Shown in pieces: positions 16,328 through 24,468 of a stretch of 36,146 nt of DNA. This DNA comes from Alistipes sp. Marseille-P5061 (GTDB lineage Bacteria; Bacteroidota; Bacteroidia; Bacteroidales; Rikenellaceae): NCBI RefSeq assembly GCF_900290115.1, contig NZ_LT985749.1:642449-678594 (forward strand), in the 5' to 3' direction. Each line of letters begins with the position of its first letter. The stretch's first letter is position 1. Made by a program: the position numbers and the translations under genes. The notes under the pieces are model-generated. The model was not told the origin of the DNA, made no database searches, and worked only from the letters and a program-made list of their open reading frames with translations.

Positions 16328-18145
16328 TTACTTTTCGGGCTGCACCGAGGGGTATTTCCGGGCCCAGATGTCCCGGCGCAGGTCGACGGCCCCGACGCTC
16401 ATGACGGTCATTCGGGCCGTAGGGCGGTAGAGGGGCTGCATGTAGGTGTAGCCCTTCGACATGTCGGCGTCGTAGACAATCTGGTAACGCGAGATGACAG
16501 CCCCGTTGGCATCCTGGTCTCCCAGGTTGTTGTCGCAGAAGTAGACGTGCGAGGTGATGCCGTTCTCGTCGTACTCGGCCCCCCAGAGCGTCATGGCGTG
16601 GTTGCCCACCACGTCGCCTCCGTAGCCGGTCGGCGAAATCGAGAGCGCCTTTTTATTCTGCAGCGCCTCGGTGACAAAGCTGTTGAAGGCCTCGCCGGTC
16701 GGATAACGCCGAGAATCCTCGGCAATGACGTCCGACTGCTTGAACACCTCGGAGAAGAAGCCGGGGAAGCCCCACATCTTCGAGTTGGTCTGCAACATGC
16801 CGATGTCGCCCGTGATGAACCAGTTGACGCCGTCGGTCTCCCAGCCGCTCTTGCTGAAGAGCGACTTGAAGAACTCGAAGACCGGCGAGCGGTTTGAGGA
16901 GCCGCTGTCCTGGAAGAGCTTGAACTCGGGAGCCGGGCGTTCGAAGGTCCGGCCCGATTCGGGGGCAACGACCGTCGGGGTCTTCGACCCGTAATACTCG
17001 GCATCGTAGGCGGCGATATACTCCTTGTTCAGCGTCATCCACCACAGCAGCAGGTTCGAGGCCGTGGCGGCCCAGCAGAGGCTGCCGTCCTGCTCGGCGT
17101 AATCGTTCGACTTGTTGCAGTCGAACCAGCCGCACCCTTCGCTCCAGGTGAGGTTTTCAACCTCCATGTCGGTGAAGTCCCGACGGAACCAGACGCCGGC
17201 CGGTATGCGCCCACATCGAAGGCAACGTTGTAGGTGGGCAGATTCCCCTCGCCCGGGAAGTCGGGAACCGAGAGGCCGTAGACCCACAGCGAGCGGTTGG
17301 CCAGTTCGGAATCGGCGCCCGACGGCTTGCGGAGCGTCAGACGGAGCGTCAGCTGCTTGCCCGCCTCGAAGCGCTCGAGCGGTGCACCGTCGAGCTGCTC
17401 GGGAGCCTTGTAGATGATTTCACGCTCCGAGGTGGTGATGCGCAGCAGCCCCTCGTCGCTGCGGAAGGCCTCGACCGACTGGGGGAAGATGACCGCCTCG
17501 TAGCTGCCGTCGGCATTCCGGCGCGGCGTTATCCACCCGAACTCATCGGCCTGGGTGAGCCCGCCCGTAAGCAGCTCGAGGCTCCCCTTCATCCGGCTGC
17601 GGAGCTCGACCGAGAGCACCTGCTCGTCGCCCGAGAGCTCGATTCGGAGCCGATGCATGGCATGCGTGAAGCTCAACTCGGCGCGGTTGCTCCCCGCCGG
17701 CAGGCTCCGCTGCGCAAAGAGCAGGTCTGCGGCCGCAAGACCCTCGGCGCTCTGGTCTGCGGCAAGGGTGAACTCCGCAACCGGGCTTTTCCCCGCGCCG
17801 GCACCCTGCACCGGAGAGCAGGCCGCGAGGGTCTGCTCCCCTGCCCCGAAGTCACTGCGGCGCAGCTGCGGCTGCCACTCCCCGCCCGTAAGGGTGAGTT
17901 CGCGGTAGGCCACCTCCGTTCCGTTAAATATAGAGCCCCACGCGGTCCCCTTCGGAGAAGCTGCCGGCTCCCGAGTCATCGAGGCTGGTGCGCGTGACGG
18001 CAATCGAGAAATTCAGTTCAAGGAGGTCATTGCCGCCTCCTGCGGCAGGGTCGTTCAAATCACTGGTGCAGGCCGCCAGCAGGCAGGTCTGAAGCCCCAG
18101 CATCATCCATACGGCTCTTTTCATCATCTTCATCGTTATCTTCAT
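16328..18145 (-). pseudogene. Fimbrillin-like lipoprotein fused to an IdeS/Mac-type (C66) cysteine protease, two frameshifts
   Basis: Conceptually about 605 aa in three frames. Part A (18145 to about 17930): signal peptide with lipobox LLAAC (Cys26), then ELNFSIAVTRTSLDDSG and EGDRVGLY, ending at TAA 17924. Part B (about 17930 to 17205) continues naturally with NGTEVAYRELTLTGGEWQP and FTHAMHRLRIELSGDEQ, completing a fimbrillin-like domain. Part C (about 17205 to 16328) is a protease domain: GWFDCNKSN, LCWAATASNLLLWW with the nucleophile Cys (codon 17077-17075), KALSISPTGYGGDV, GNHAMTLWGAEYDENG with the catalytic His (codon 16600-16598), and VYFCDNN with the Asp (codon 16534-16532). These match IdeS of Streptococcus pyogenes motif by motif; its second acidic residue after the Asp is Asn here. 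Parts A and C share one frame, so the two shifts cancel, yet the stop at 17924 remains. Decay, slippage or assembly error are all possible. It would act at the cell surface. Confidence 0.8.
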
Positions 18146-18257
18146 GGTTCGTTTGAGGGACAGGCTCGCGGCAGCATCCGGCGGAAGGCTTCCCGACGAA
18201 GGCGGAGCGGTCGTCGGAACAGTGTTGCGGAGGTGCTCCCCGGGAGATTTCCCGGCT

Positions 18258-18288
18258 GCAAAGATAGGGCATTATCCCGATTCTGCAA
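18258..18288 (-). promoter_or_regulatory. Promoter of the fimbrillin-protease operon (TTTG-N19-TATCTTTG)
   Basis: On the minus strand TTTG (18288-18285) is followed after exactly 19 bases by TATCTTTG (18265-18258), a full match to the Bacteroidetes housekeeping promoter. The leader would be about 105 nt. An intact strong promoter means the broken gene may still be transcribed together with the downstream lipoprotein. Confidence 0.85.
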
Positions 18289-18418
18289 ATCGGCACCCCC
18301 TACAGGCCGGCCGGAGCCGTTCCGCAGGGGGTGGGAAGAGCAGGAAGCAATCCGTGGCGGGCGGATGCGGGAAATGAGGTGCAGGTGGAGGGAGCGGCCG
18401 GCAAACTCCGAAACGAGG

Positions 18419-18448
18419 GCACGGGAACAGAAGGCACGGGAACAGAAG
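18419..18448. repeat. 15-bp tandem repeat, two copies
   Basis: GCACGGGAACAGAAG occurs twice in a row, then decays (GCACGAGCGGAG). The gap 18146-18536 holds this repeat and the promoter at 18258-18288; I see no gene in it. Confidence 0.7.
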
Positions 18449-18536
18449 GCACGAGCGGAGGCACGAGGCAGGAGCGGAACAGGCACCGGACTGGCCGCGT
18501 GCCCCGGGCAGGCAGAATCAGTCGGTGCTGACAGGG

Positions 18537-19466
18537 TCAATCGGTGCAGCCGGTTCCCGACGGCTCCGGTTCCGACGATTCATACTGACGGTAGAGTTCG
18601 TGGATGATGCCGTCGGCCAGTCCCATGCGCGGAACGCAGACCGTATCGATGCCGCAGAGGTACATCACCTCGGTGAAAATCCGCAGTGCCGGCACGATAA
18701 CCTCCGCGCGGCTCTGGTTCAGATAGAGCTGCTCCATACGCTGCGCCACCGACATGGCGCGCAGCCGGTTGTAGAGTCCCGTGAGCTCCTTGGCGCGGAT
18801 GCATTCGCGCGACTTCTTCTCGAGCATCTTGTGCAGCTTGTTGATGTTGCCGCCCGAGCCGATGATGGACGAAGGATGCCAACGTGCGGCGATGTCGCGC
18901 AGCCACGCCTCGAAACGCTCCCACTCCTCGGGCTCCTCCGCGCCGCTGAAGATACGCACCGTGCCGAGCCGGAACGAACGGGCCTCGACCTTGCCTCCCC
19001 GGGCGTAGACGACAACCTCGGTGCTGCCGCCGCCCACGTCGACATAGAGATAGGTCTTCGAGGGGTCGAGCGTCTCCTTGAGCCCGCCGGCGGCGAAGAT
19101 GGTGTCGGCCTCGCGTTCTCCGTCGATGATTTCGACCGAAATGCCGCTGCGGTTCCGAATCAGCTCGACGACCTCCGCCCCGTTGGCCGCCTCGCGCATG
19201 GCGCTGGTGGCGCAGGCGCGGTAGTCACGCACGGCAAAGGCGCGGAAGAGCGCCGCGAAGCCCTGCAGTGCGTCACACAGCGCCCCGGCCTTCGCCGCAC
19301 TGACATGTCCCCGCAGGAAGACGTCGTCACCCAGGCGAATAGGCACCCGCACGAAGGCCGCCTTCTTGTACTCGAGGCGGCCGTCCTCGTAGCGTTCGAC
19401 ATAGTTGATGAGCAGCCGGATGGCATTCGAGCCGATGTCGACGGCTCCAAAGGTATCTCTTTTCAT
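18537..19466 (-). CDS. Exopolyphosphatase / Ppx-GppA family phosphatase
   Basis: This encodes 309 aa from ATG 19466 (MKRDTFGAVDIGSNAIRLLI); longer upstream frames pass through the promoter and are rejected. It has the actin-like ATPase fold: phosphate-1 loop GAVDIGSNAIRLLI (7-20), CATSAMREAANG, the catalytic Glu region DGEREADTIFAAGG, phosphate-2 loop YVDVGGGSTEVVVY, and GSGGNINKL. The family removes phosphate from polyphosphate ends or hydrolyses pppGpp. The short, two-domain form without the C-terminal HD-like extension is common in Bacteroidetes. With ppk1 some 8 kb away, a role in polyphosphate turnover is likely but activity on pppGpp cannot be excluded. Confidence 0.9.
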   Translation of the reverse strand: MKRDTFGAVDIGSNAIRLLINYVERYEDGRLEYKKAAFVRVPIRLGDDVFLRGHVSAAKAGALCDALQGFAALFRAFAVRDYRACATSAMREAANGAEVVELIRNRSGISVEIIDGEREADTIFAAGGLKETLDPSKTYLYVDVGGGSTEVVVYARGGKVEARSFRLGTVRIFSGAEEPEEWERFEAWLRDIAARWHPSSIIGSGGNINKLHKMLEKKSRECIRAKELTGLYNRLRAMSVAQRMEQLYLNQSRAEVIVPALRIFTEVMYLCGIDTVCVPRMGLADGIIHELYRQYESSEPEPSGTGCTD

Positions 19467-19581
19467 CGCATTGCGTTTTTCGGAGAGCGCGGCGCAGAAC
19501 CCGGAACTCCGGGCCCGATGCCCGGCAACCGCCCGAGGGGAGGCTCGGCAGGGAGCCCTTCCGCACGCGTCGTCCTCCCCG

Positions 19582-19589
19582 CAAAGATA
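19582..19589 (-). promoter_or_regulatory. -7 element TATCTTTG for the exopolyphosphatase gene
   Basis: This is an exact minus-strand TATCTTTG, giving a leader of about 110 nt. No TTTG lies at the right distance upstream (one is only 12 bases away). The rest of the divergent gap 19467-20022 is GC-rich; I see no gene and no clear promoter for the plus-strand operon. Confidence 0.6.
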
Positions 19590-20022
19590 GTGCATTTCGG
19601 ACAAAGAGAACCCCGTGCAGCGGTATTTCGCCGCCGGAGCGCCACTTTTTTGGGGGTCCCCCTCGAGCCGTCCGGTCACAACTCCGCGAGGCCCTCCGTT
19701 CTCGCCGCAGCATGCGCCGCAACCTCCGGCCGCAAACGCGCCGCCCCTGCCGAACGCCGCGCGAGGGGTCTGCAACGGCGAATTTTGCCCCTCGGCCGCC
19801 GCACGCACCCCCGCGGCAGACTCCGCCGCCGCACTCCCGAAACGGAAGATGCTGCCTCAAAAGCCGATAGGCCGCGGGGGCGAGCCTGCCCGCGCGTATC
19901 GCAAATGATACTGCGCATTTCCCGAAAACACCCCATTTTTGCCGAAATTTGCGACGTCGGCATCCTCACGGAACAGACGCCCGTCCGCGAATGAGTTGTG
20001 TGCATGTTATCTAAGGAAATCA

Positions 20023-20616
20023 ATGAGTAGGAGAATCATTCTGACGGTTCTGATGACGGCGTTCGTCTGTCTGGGAGCCTCGGCCCAGCGGTGGGCCGCC
20101 AAGACCAATCTGCTCTATTGGGCCGCAACGACTCCAAATATCGGAGCCGAGGTGGCGCTGGGCAAACACTCCACACTGGGAGCCACCGTCAACTGGAACC
20201 CCTGGACCATCGGCTCGGACAACAAAATCCAGCACTGGTTCGTACGCCCCGAGTACCGCTACTGGTTCTCGGCTCCCTATACGCGCTTCTTTCTGGGGCT
20301 GCACGCCATGGGCGGAGGCTTCGAGGTGGGCGGCTTCAAGCTGCCGCTGCTGGGCGACAAGCTGCTCACGGGGCTGCCCGGAAACTACTACAAGGGTTCG
20401 TTCGCCGCGGCGGGCGTGAGCTTCGGCTACGCCTTCTACCTCTCGCCGAGGCTCAATCTGGAGCTCTCGGCCGGTCTGGGCGTGGCGCGCATCGCCTACC
20501 ACACCGAGCCCGTCAACGGTCCCAAACCCAGCACGAACCTCAACCGGGTGCGCTACCTTCCGATGCCCACCGAGCTGGGCATCTCGCTCGTCTATCTGTT
20601 CAACGCCAAAAAATAG
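20023..20616 (+). CDS. DUF3575 family protein (predicted outer membrane barrel)
   Basis: This encodes 197 aa from ATG 20023, with AAGGA five bases upstream. A signal peptide ends at GASAQ (about residue 22). RWAAKTNLLYWAATTPNIGA and LEVALGKHSTLGATVNWNPW (with EVALGKH seen directly) are the hallmark opening of DUF3575 proteins. Then PEYRYWFSAPYTRFFLGLHA, VSFGYAFYLSPRLNLELSAG and ISLVYLFNAKK follow, as alternating strands of a small barrel of about eight strands. In Bacteroidales this family is typically encoded in fimbrial gene clusters. It is the first of three tightly packed genes (gaps 9 and 12 bp). Confidence 0.9.
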   Translation: MSRRIILTVLMTAFVCLGASAQRWAAKTNLLYWAATTPNIGAEVALGKHSTLGATVNWNPWTIGSDNKIQHWFVRPEYRYWFSAPYTRFFLGLHAMGGGFEVGGFKLPLLGDKLLTGLPGNYYKGSFAAAGVSFGYAFYLSPRLNLELSAGLGVARIAYHTEPVNGPKPSTNLNRVRYLPMPTELGISLVYLFNAKK

Positions 20617-20625
20617 CCTCCGACC

Positions 20626-21117
20626 ATGAAAAAATACTGCCTTATGCTGCTTCTGCTCCTGGCCGCATGGTCGGCCCGGGCACAGTTCGTCGGAGACATC
20701 TCCGTGGTGCGCAAGAAGCTCAGCGCCCGCGACGGCGAACTGACCATGGTGCTCGAAATCCGCGTGCGCGACCGCGCCGTCACCCGCTCGCAGAGCCTCG
20801 TCATCATCCCCGAGCTGAGCACCGCCGACCGCCGGTCGGTCAAGCTCTTCCCCCATATCCTCATCGAAGGCCCCTACCAGCGCCACATGCGTGAGCGCCG
20901 CCGCGTGCTGACCGGCCGCCGCTGGATGGAGCGCGAACCCTACCGCACCATCGAGGCCGTGCGCGGCACCGACGAGACGATTCACTACGAGATGAAGGTC
21001 CCCTATGAACCGTGGATGGAGCAGGCAACGCTCGTCATCCGCCAGATTCTGACCTCGGCCGACCGCTCGCAGCGCATCGCCACCATCGATGTCAACGGAG
21101 CCGTCGAACGTCCCTAA
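20626..21117 (+). CDS. DUF3868-like secreted protein
   Basis: This encodes 163 aa. A signal peptide (MKKYCLMLLLLLAAWSARAQ) is followed by a single beta-rich domain (FVGDISVVRKKLSARDGELT, VRDRAVTRSQSLVIIPELS, GPYQRHMRERRRVLTG). The DUF3575-DUF3868 order is typical of Bacteroidales fimbrial operons, and the VTRSQSLVIIPEL region resembles the DUF3868 domain, which is usually longer or part of a larger protein. The start of the next protein (VVISASNRRNLVERNGKINV) has a similar layout. The function is unknown; it is probably periplasmic or surface-associated and works with its neighbours. Confidence 0.75.
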   Translation: MKKYCLMLLLLLAAWSARAQFVGDISVVRKKLSARDGELTMVLEIRVRDRAVTRSQSLVIIPELSTADRRSVKLFPHILIEGPYQRHMRERRRVLTGRRWMEREPYRTIEAVRGTDETIHYEMKVPYEPWMEQATLVIRQILTSADRSQRIATIDVNGAVERP

Positions 21118-21129
21118 AGGTTGCAGGAT

Positions 21130-23634
21130 ATGAACTACGGATTTGAAAAGAGGATGCGCCGGACACTCGGCGCACTTGCGGTCGCACTCCTGGTCGCGGC
21201 GATGCTCCCGTCATGCAGCGGCCTGCGCCGCCTGGCCCGCAGCGAACCGGAGGTGGGGCTCAACCTGCCGGCCCGTGCCACCGTGCCCGACGCCGCACCG
21301 GCCGTCGACACGGCCCGTTCGGCCAACCGCATCATCACCTTCCGCCGTCAGGACGGAACCCAGATTTACCTCACACCGATGGAGGTCGACACGGCCACCG
21401 GCCAGAAGATGATTTCGGTGGCCATCGACGAGGTGGTCATCTCGGCCTCGAACCGCCGCAACCTGGTCGAGCGCAACGGCAAAATCAACGTCGAATTCGT
21501 CGTCACGGTGCCCGAGGCGTTCCAGGAGAAGGACTGGCGGCTGCAGCTCCACCCGATGCTGCTGAAGGGACCCGACACGCTGGAGCTCGACCCGCTGGTC
21601 TATACGGGTGAGCGCTTCCGCGCCATGCAGGAGCGCGGCTACGCCCGCTACGACGCCTACCGCGCGCGGATTGTCGACAGCGCCGACTACTTCGAGGCCT
21701 TCGGCAACCACCGCGCCTACGACCGCTACATGCAGCGCGTCGCCCGCAGCCGCGAGCGATACACCTCCTTCGAGGAGCGCCTCGACGGGCTCTCGCCCCG
21801 GGAGGCGATGACCGACCCGCAGGTGGGCTGGATGGCATCGGGCGACTACCGCGGCCGCATGCGCCAGCTGCGCCGCTACGCCCGCTCGACCGACCGCTTC
21901 GTGGCCCGCAACACGCCGTACCGCCGCGACACGACGAACGAGTACGACCATCTGAACGACTACTTCGCCCCGCGCTACCGCTACGCCACGGAGGACCCGC
22001 TGCCGGGCGGCGCCATCTTCACCCGCGTCGAGGGGCGCTACGAGCAGCAGCGCGAGCAGCAGCGCGAAGGCTACTTCCAGCAGGCGGCCCGCTCGCCGCA
22101 CCGGCTCGGCACCTGCCTGGCCCATGCCGACGACGAGTCGCTCTACTACGCCGCCGCGATGCGCCGCGACTATACGGGACGGCGCAACACGACGGCCGAG
22201 GCGACGCTGCGCGAGCTGTCGGACAGCACCGTCGAGCGGCGCTATGAGCAGCGCCAGGAGCGCGTCGGGGCGGTGCTCGGACGGCTCAACAACCTCGACA
22301 CGAACCAGATGCGGCTGAACTCGATTCCCCGCGAGCGCATCGAGCGCAACGAGCGGCTCGACGCCCGCAGCGGCGAAGTCTTCGCCCGCCGCGTGCGCTA
22401 CCCCTACCTCCCCTCGCCGCGGCTCGACACGGTCATCCACCAGCCGGACGGTTCGGTGCAGTACCACTACACCGAGCTGGTGCAGGCCGACGAAAACACC
22501 TCGAAGCTCTACCTCTACCTCACCGGCCGGGTTGACGATACGGGCGGCGGCCGCTATGTGCTGCCCAAGTCCGACACGCTGACCTACTCGGTGGCCTCGA
22601 TGACCACCTTCGTCGACGAGACGACGCGCTACATGCAGCGCATCATCACGCGCGACGCCGAGGCCAACGCCCGCTTCTTCTTCACCTTCCCCCAGGGCAA
22701 GGCGACGCTCGACAGCTCGCAGGAGGAGAACCGCACGCAGATTGCCGCCGTACGCCGCCTCACGCACGACCTGATGACCGACCCCGTCTACATCATCGAC
22801 AGCATCACGCTGCGGGCCACCTCCTCGCCCGAGGGTTCGTGGAGCCTCAACGAGCGGCTGGCACGCGAACGCGCCGAGGCGCTGCGCCGGGTGCTGGTGG
22901 GCGAATTCCGCACGCTCTACGACTCGCTCAAGGTGGCGGCCAACTATACGCTCGACGAGCGGGGACGCGTCGTGGCCGGGCAGGCCGACGACGGGCTGCC
23001 CGACCTGCCCAACCTGCTGCGCACACAGTCGCTGGCCGAAGACTGGGCCGAGCTGCGGCGGCTGGTGGTGGCCGACACGCTGCTCACGCGCAAGGAGGAG
23101 CTGCTTGCGGTCATCGACTCCGACATCGCGCCCGACAGCCGCGAGTGGCGCCTCCGGCTCAAGTATCCGCGCGAGTACGACCGTCTGCGCAAGGTGCTCT
23201 ACCCGCAGATGCGCGCCGTCGATTTCCGCTTCAACCTCCACCGCCGCGGCATGCGGCAAGATACGGTCTACACGACCGAGGTCGATTCGAACTACATGCG
23301 CGGCATGGAGCTGCTCAAGCGGCGCAACTACGAGGCGGCGCTGACGATTCTGCGCCCCTACGAGGACCGCAACACGGCGCTGGCCTACCTCTCGCTGGGC
23401 TACAACGAGGCGGCCTACCGCATCCTGCGCAACGTGCCCGACGCCCACTCGATTGCCGACGTGCAGTACATGCTGGCGGTGGTTGCCTCGCGGCTGGGTG
23501 ACGAGGAGCAGGCCGTGCAGTACTTCCTGCGGGCCGTCGAGCTGAGGCAGAACCTCAAGTTCCGCGGCAACCTCGACCCCGAAATTTCGAGGCTGATTCG
23601 CAAGTACGGACTCTTCCGCGAGGACTTCGAATAA
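21130..23634 (+). CDS. Large OmpA-like/TPR lipoprotein, third gene of the fimbria-associated operon
   Basis: This encodes 834 aa from ATG 21130; a TTG nine bases upstream is rejected. It has a signal peptide with lipobox (AAMLPSC). Residues about 60-160 resemble the preceding protein (beta-rich). Residues about 160-450 are an Arg/Tyr/Glu-rich helical region with many RYERR-like stretches. Residues about 510-600 are OmpA-like: RFFFTFPQGKATLDSS, then ATSSPEGSWSLNERLARERA, which resembles the peptidoglycan-binding loop and helix. The last 115 residues contain TPR-like helices (MELLKRRNYEAALTILRPYE, GDEEQAVQYFLRAVELR). Comparable OmpA-type proteins beside DUF3575 genes are thought to anchor fimbriae to peptidoglycan. 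No fimbrillin gene is in this operon. Confidence 0.85.
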   Translation: MNYGFEKRMRRTLGALAVALLVAAMLPSCSGLRRLARSEPEVGLNLPARATVPDAAPAVDTARSANRIITFRRQDGTQIYLTPMEVDTATGQKMISVAIDEVVISASNRRNLVERNGKINVEFVVTVPEAFQEKDWRLQLHPMLLKGPDTLELDPLVYTGERFRAMQERGYARYDAYRARIVDSADYFEAFGNHRAYDRYMQRVARSRERYTSFEERLDGLSPREAMTDPQVGWMASGDYRGRMRQLRRYARSTDRFVARNTPYRRDTTNEYDHLNDYFAPRYRYATEDPLPGGAIFTRVEGRYEQQREQQREGYFQQAARSPHRLGTCLAHADDESLYYAAAMRRDYTGRRNTTAEATLRELSDSTVERRYEQRQERVGAVLGRLNNLDTNQMRLNSIPRERIERNERLDARSGEVFARRVRYPYLPSPRLDTVIHQPDGSVQYHYTELVQADENTSKLYLYLTGRVDDTGGGRYVLPKSDTLTYSVASMTTFVDETTRYMQRIITRDAEANARFFFTFPQGKATLDSSQEENRTQIAAVRRLTHDLMTDPVYIIDSITLRATSSPEGSWSLNERLARERAEALRRVLVGEFRTLYDSLKVAANYTLDERGRVVAGQADDGLPDLPNLLRTQSLAEDWAELRRLVVADTLLTRKEELLAVIDSDIAPDSREWRLRLKYPREYDRLRKVLYPQMRAVDFRFNLHRRGMRQDTVYTTEVDSNYMRGMELLKRRNYEAALTILRPYEDRNTALAYLSLGYNEAAYRILRNVPDAHSIADVQYMLAVVASRLGDEEQAVQYFLRAVELRQNLKFRGNLDPEISRLIRKYGLFREDFE

Positions 23635-23656
23635 CCGGCGCTCCGGCATACGCAAG

Positions 23657-23699
23657 CGGGACGGCCGCCCATGCAACGATGGGCGGCCGTCCCGTTTTT
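23657..23699 (+). terminator. Rho-independent terminator of the DUF3575 operon
   Basis: CGGGACGGCCGCCCAT pairs perfectly with ATGGGCGGCCGTCCCG over a GCAACG loop, then five T. It lies between convergent genes. Confidence 0.92.
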
Positions 23700-23721
23700 G
23701 CATGCCATACAGAGGCTGCGG

Positions 23722-24312
23722 TCAGAGCTGCTTGTCGGCCACACGATGCGCCGTGCGGAGCTGCAGGCCGAGCAGTGCGGCCGAGGCGCCGGCCAGCAGC
23801 AGCGAAAGGCCCACCCAGACCACGACGGCCGTCGAGCCGAAGACCAGCGGCTGGAAGAGAATGCCCAGCGCGCAGAGCAGCAACAGGATGCCGCAGAGGA
23901 TGGTCCATCCGGCGCCGCGGATGCCCACGGCGCGCATGTCGCCGCCCAGCCCCACGGCGCTGAAGCCGCGCATGAGGAGCCAGAAGCCCAGGACGACGGG
24001 GAGCGTCGCCGAGGAGAGGGCCACGTTGAAGACCAGGATGAGGCCCAGGACAATCTCGATGACGCCCCAGGCGAGCATCCATCCGCGGCCGGTCACATAG
24101 TGGGTGTTGCGCACCGCAACAATCGTCTCGACCACCCCCGTTAGGAGCATCAGCCAGCCGAAAAGCACGGCCATGCCGACGTAGCTCTGCACCGGGAAGG
24201 CGAAGACGACCACGCCGATGAGGAAGAGAATGACCCCTCCCGCAAGCAGCAGCCACCAGTAGCGGACGGCCTGCCGCGAGCCTTCGAGGTAACGGAACAG
24301 GGAATCTTGCAT
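23722..24312 (-). CDS. HdeD-like (DUF308) membrane protein
   Basis: This encodes 196 aa, nearly all hydrophobic, with about six transmembrane segments in three similar hairpins. Residues 18-65 contain YWWLLLAGGVILFLIGVVVF and MLLTGVVETIVAVRN; later hairpins carry GVIEIVLGLILVFNVAL and WTILCGILLLLCALGILF. This repeat is characteristic of the DUF308/HdeD family, linked to acid resistance in enterobacteria; its molecular function is poorly known. It is monocistronic and convergent with the DUF3575 operon. Confidence 0.9.
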   Translation of the reverse strand: MQDSLFRYLEGSRQAVRYWWLLLAGGVILFLIGVVVFAFPVQSYVGMAVLFGWLMLLTGVVETIVAVRNTHYVTGRGWMLAWGVIEIVLGLILVFNVALSSATLPVVLGFWLLMRGFSAVGLGGDMRAVGIRGAGWTILCGILLLLCALGILFQPLVFGSTAVVVWVGLSLLLAGASAALLGLQLRTAHRVADKQL

Positions 24313-24431
24313 AGGAACTCAGGTTTTGATTCAACCCCGCAAGGGTGCAAGGAGTGTGCCACGGAGCGCCACGGAACGCTCCCGAACGGGCGAAAAGCGC
24401 CCCGGAGCATACAAACACGCCGAATATCGTC

Positions 24432-24439
24432 TATCTTTG
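24432..24439 (+). promoter_or_regulatory. -7 element TATCTTTG for the MATE transporter
   Basis: This is an exact TAnnTTTG match followed by GCAAC, 29 bases upstream of ATG 24469. There is no obvious -33. This fixes the start at 24469 and excludes longer in-frame extensions. Confidence 0.65.
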
Positions 24440-24468
24440 CAACCGTAAATCGAACAGAACGAGTACAC

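Noticed and set aside
17924..17935. Programmed ribosomal frameshift in the fimbrillin-protease gene
   Set aside because: No slippery heptamer with a downstream pseudoknot is apparent, and a second, opposite shift would be needed 700 bp later. Slippage, decay or error is simpler.
18537..19808. Longer start for the exopolyphosphatase (423 codons)
   Set aside because: The extension crosses the TATCTTTG element at 19582-19589 and has shadow-like composition. MKRDTFGAVDIGSNA at 19466 is the normal family start.
21211..23703. Open frame of 830 codons on the minus strand
   Set aside because: It is antisense to the OmpA-like lipoprotein and has shadow-frame composition; a terminator at 23657-23699 also lies inside it.
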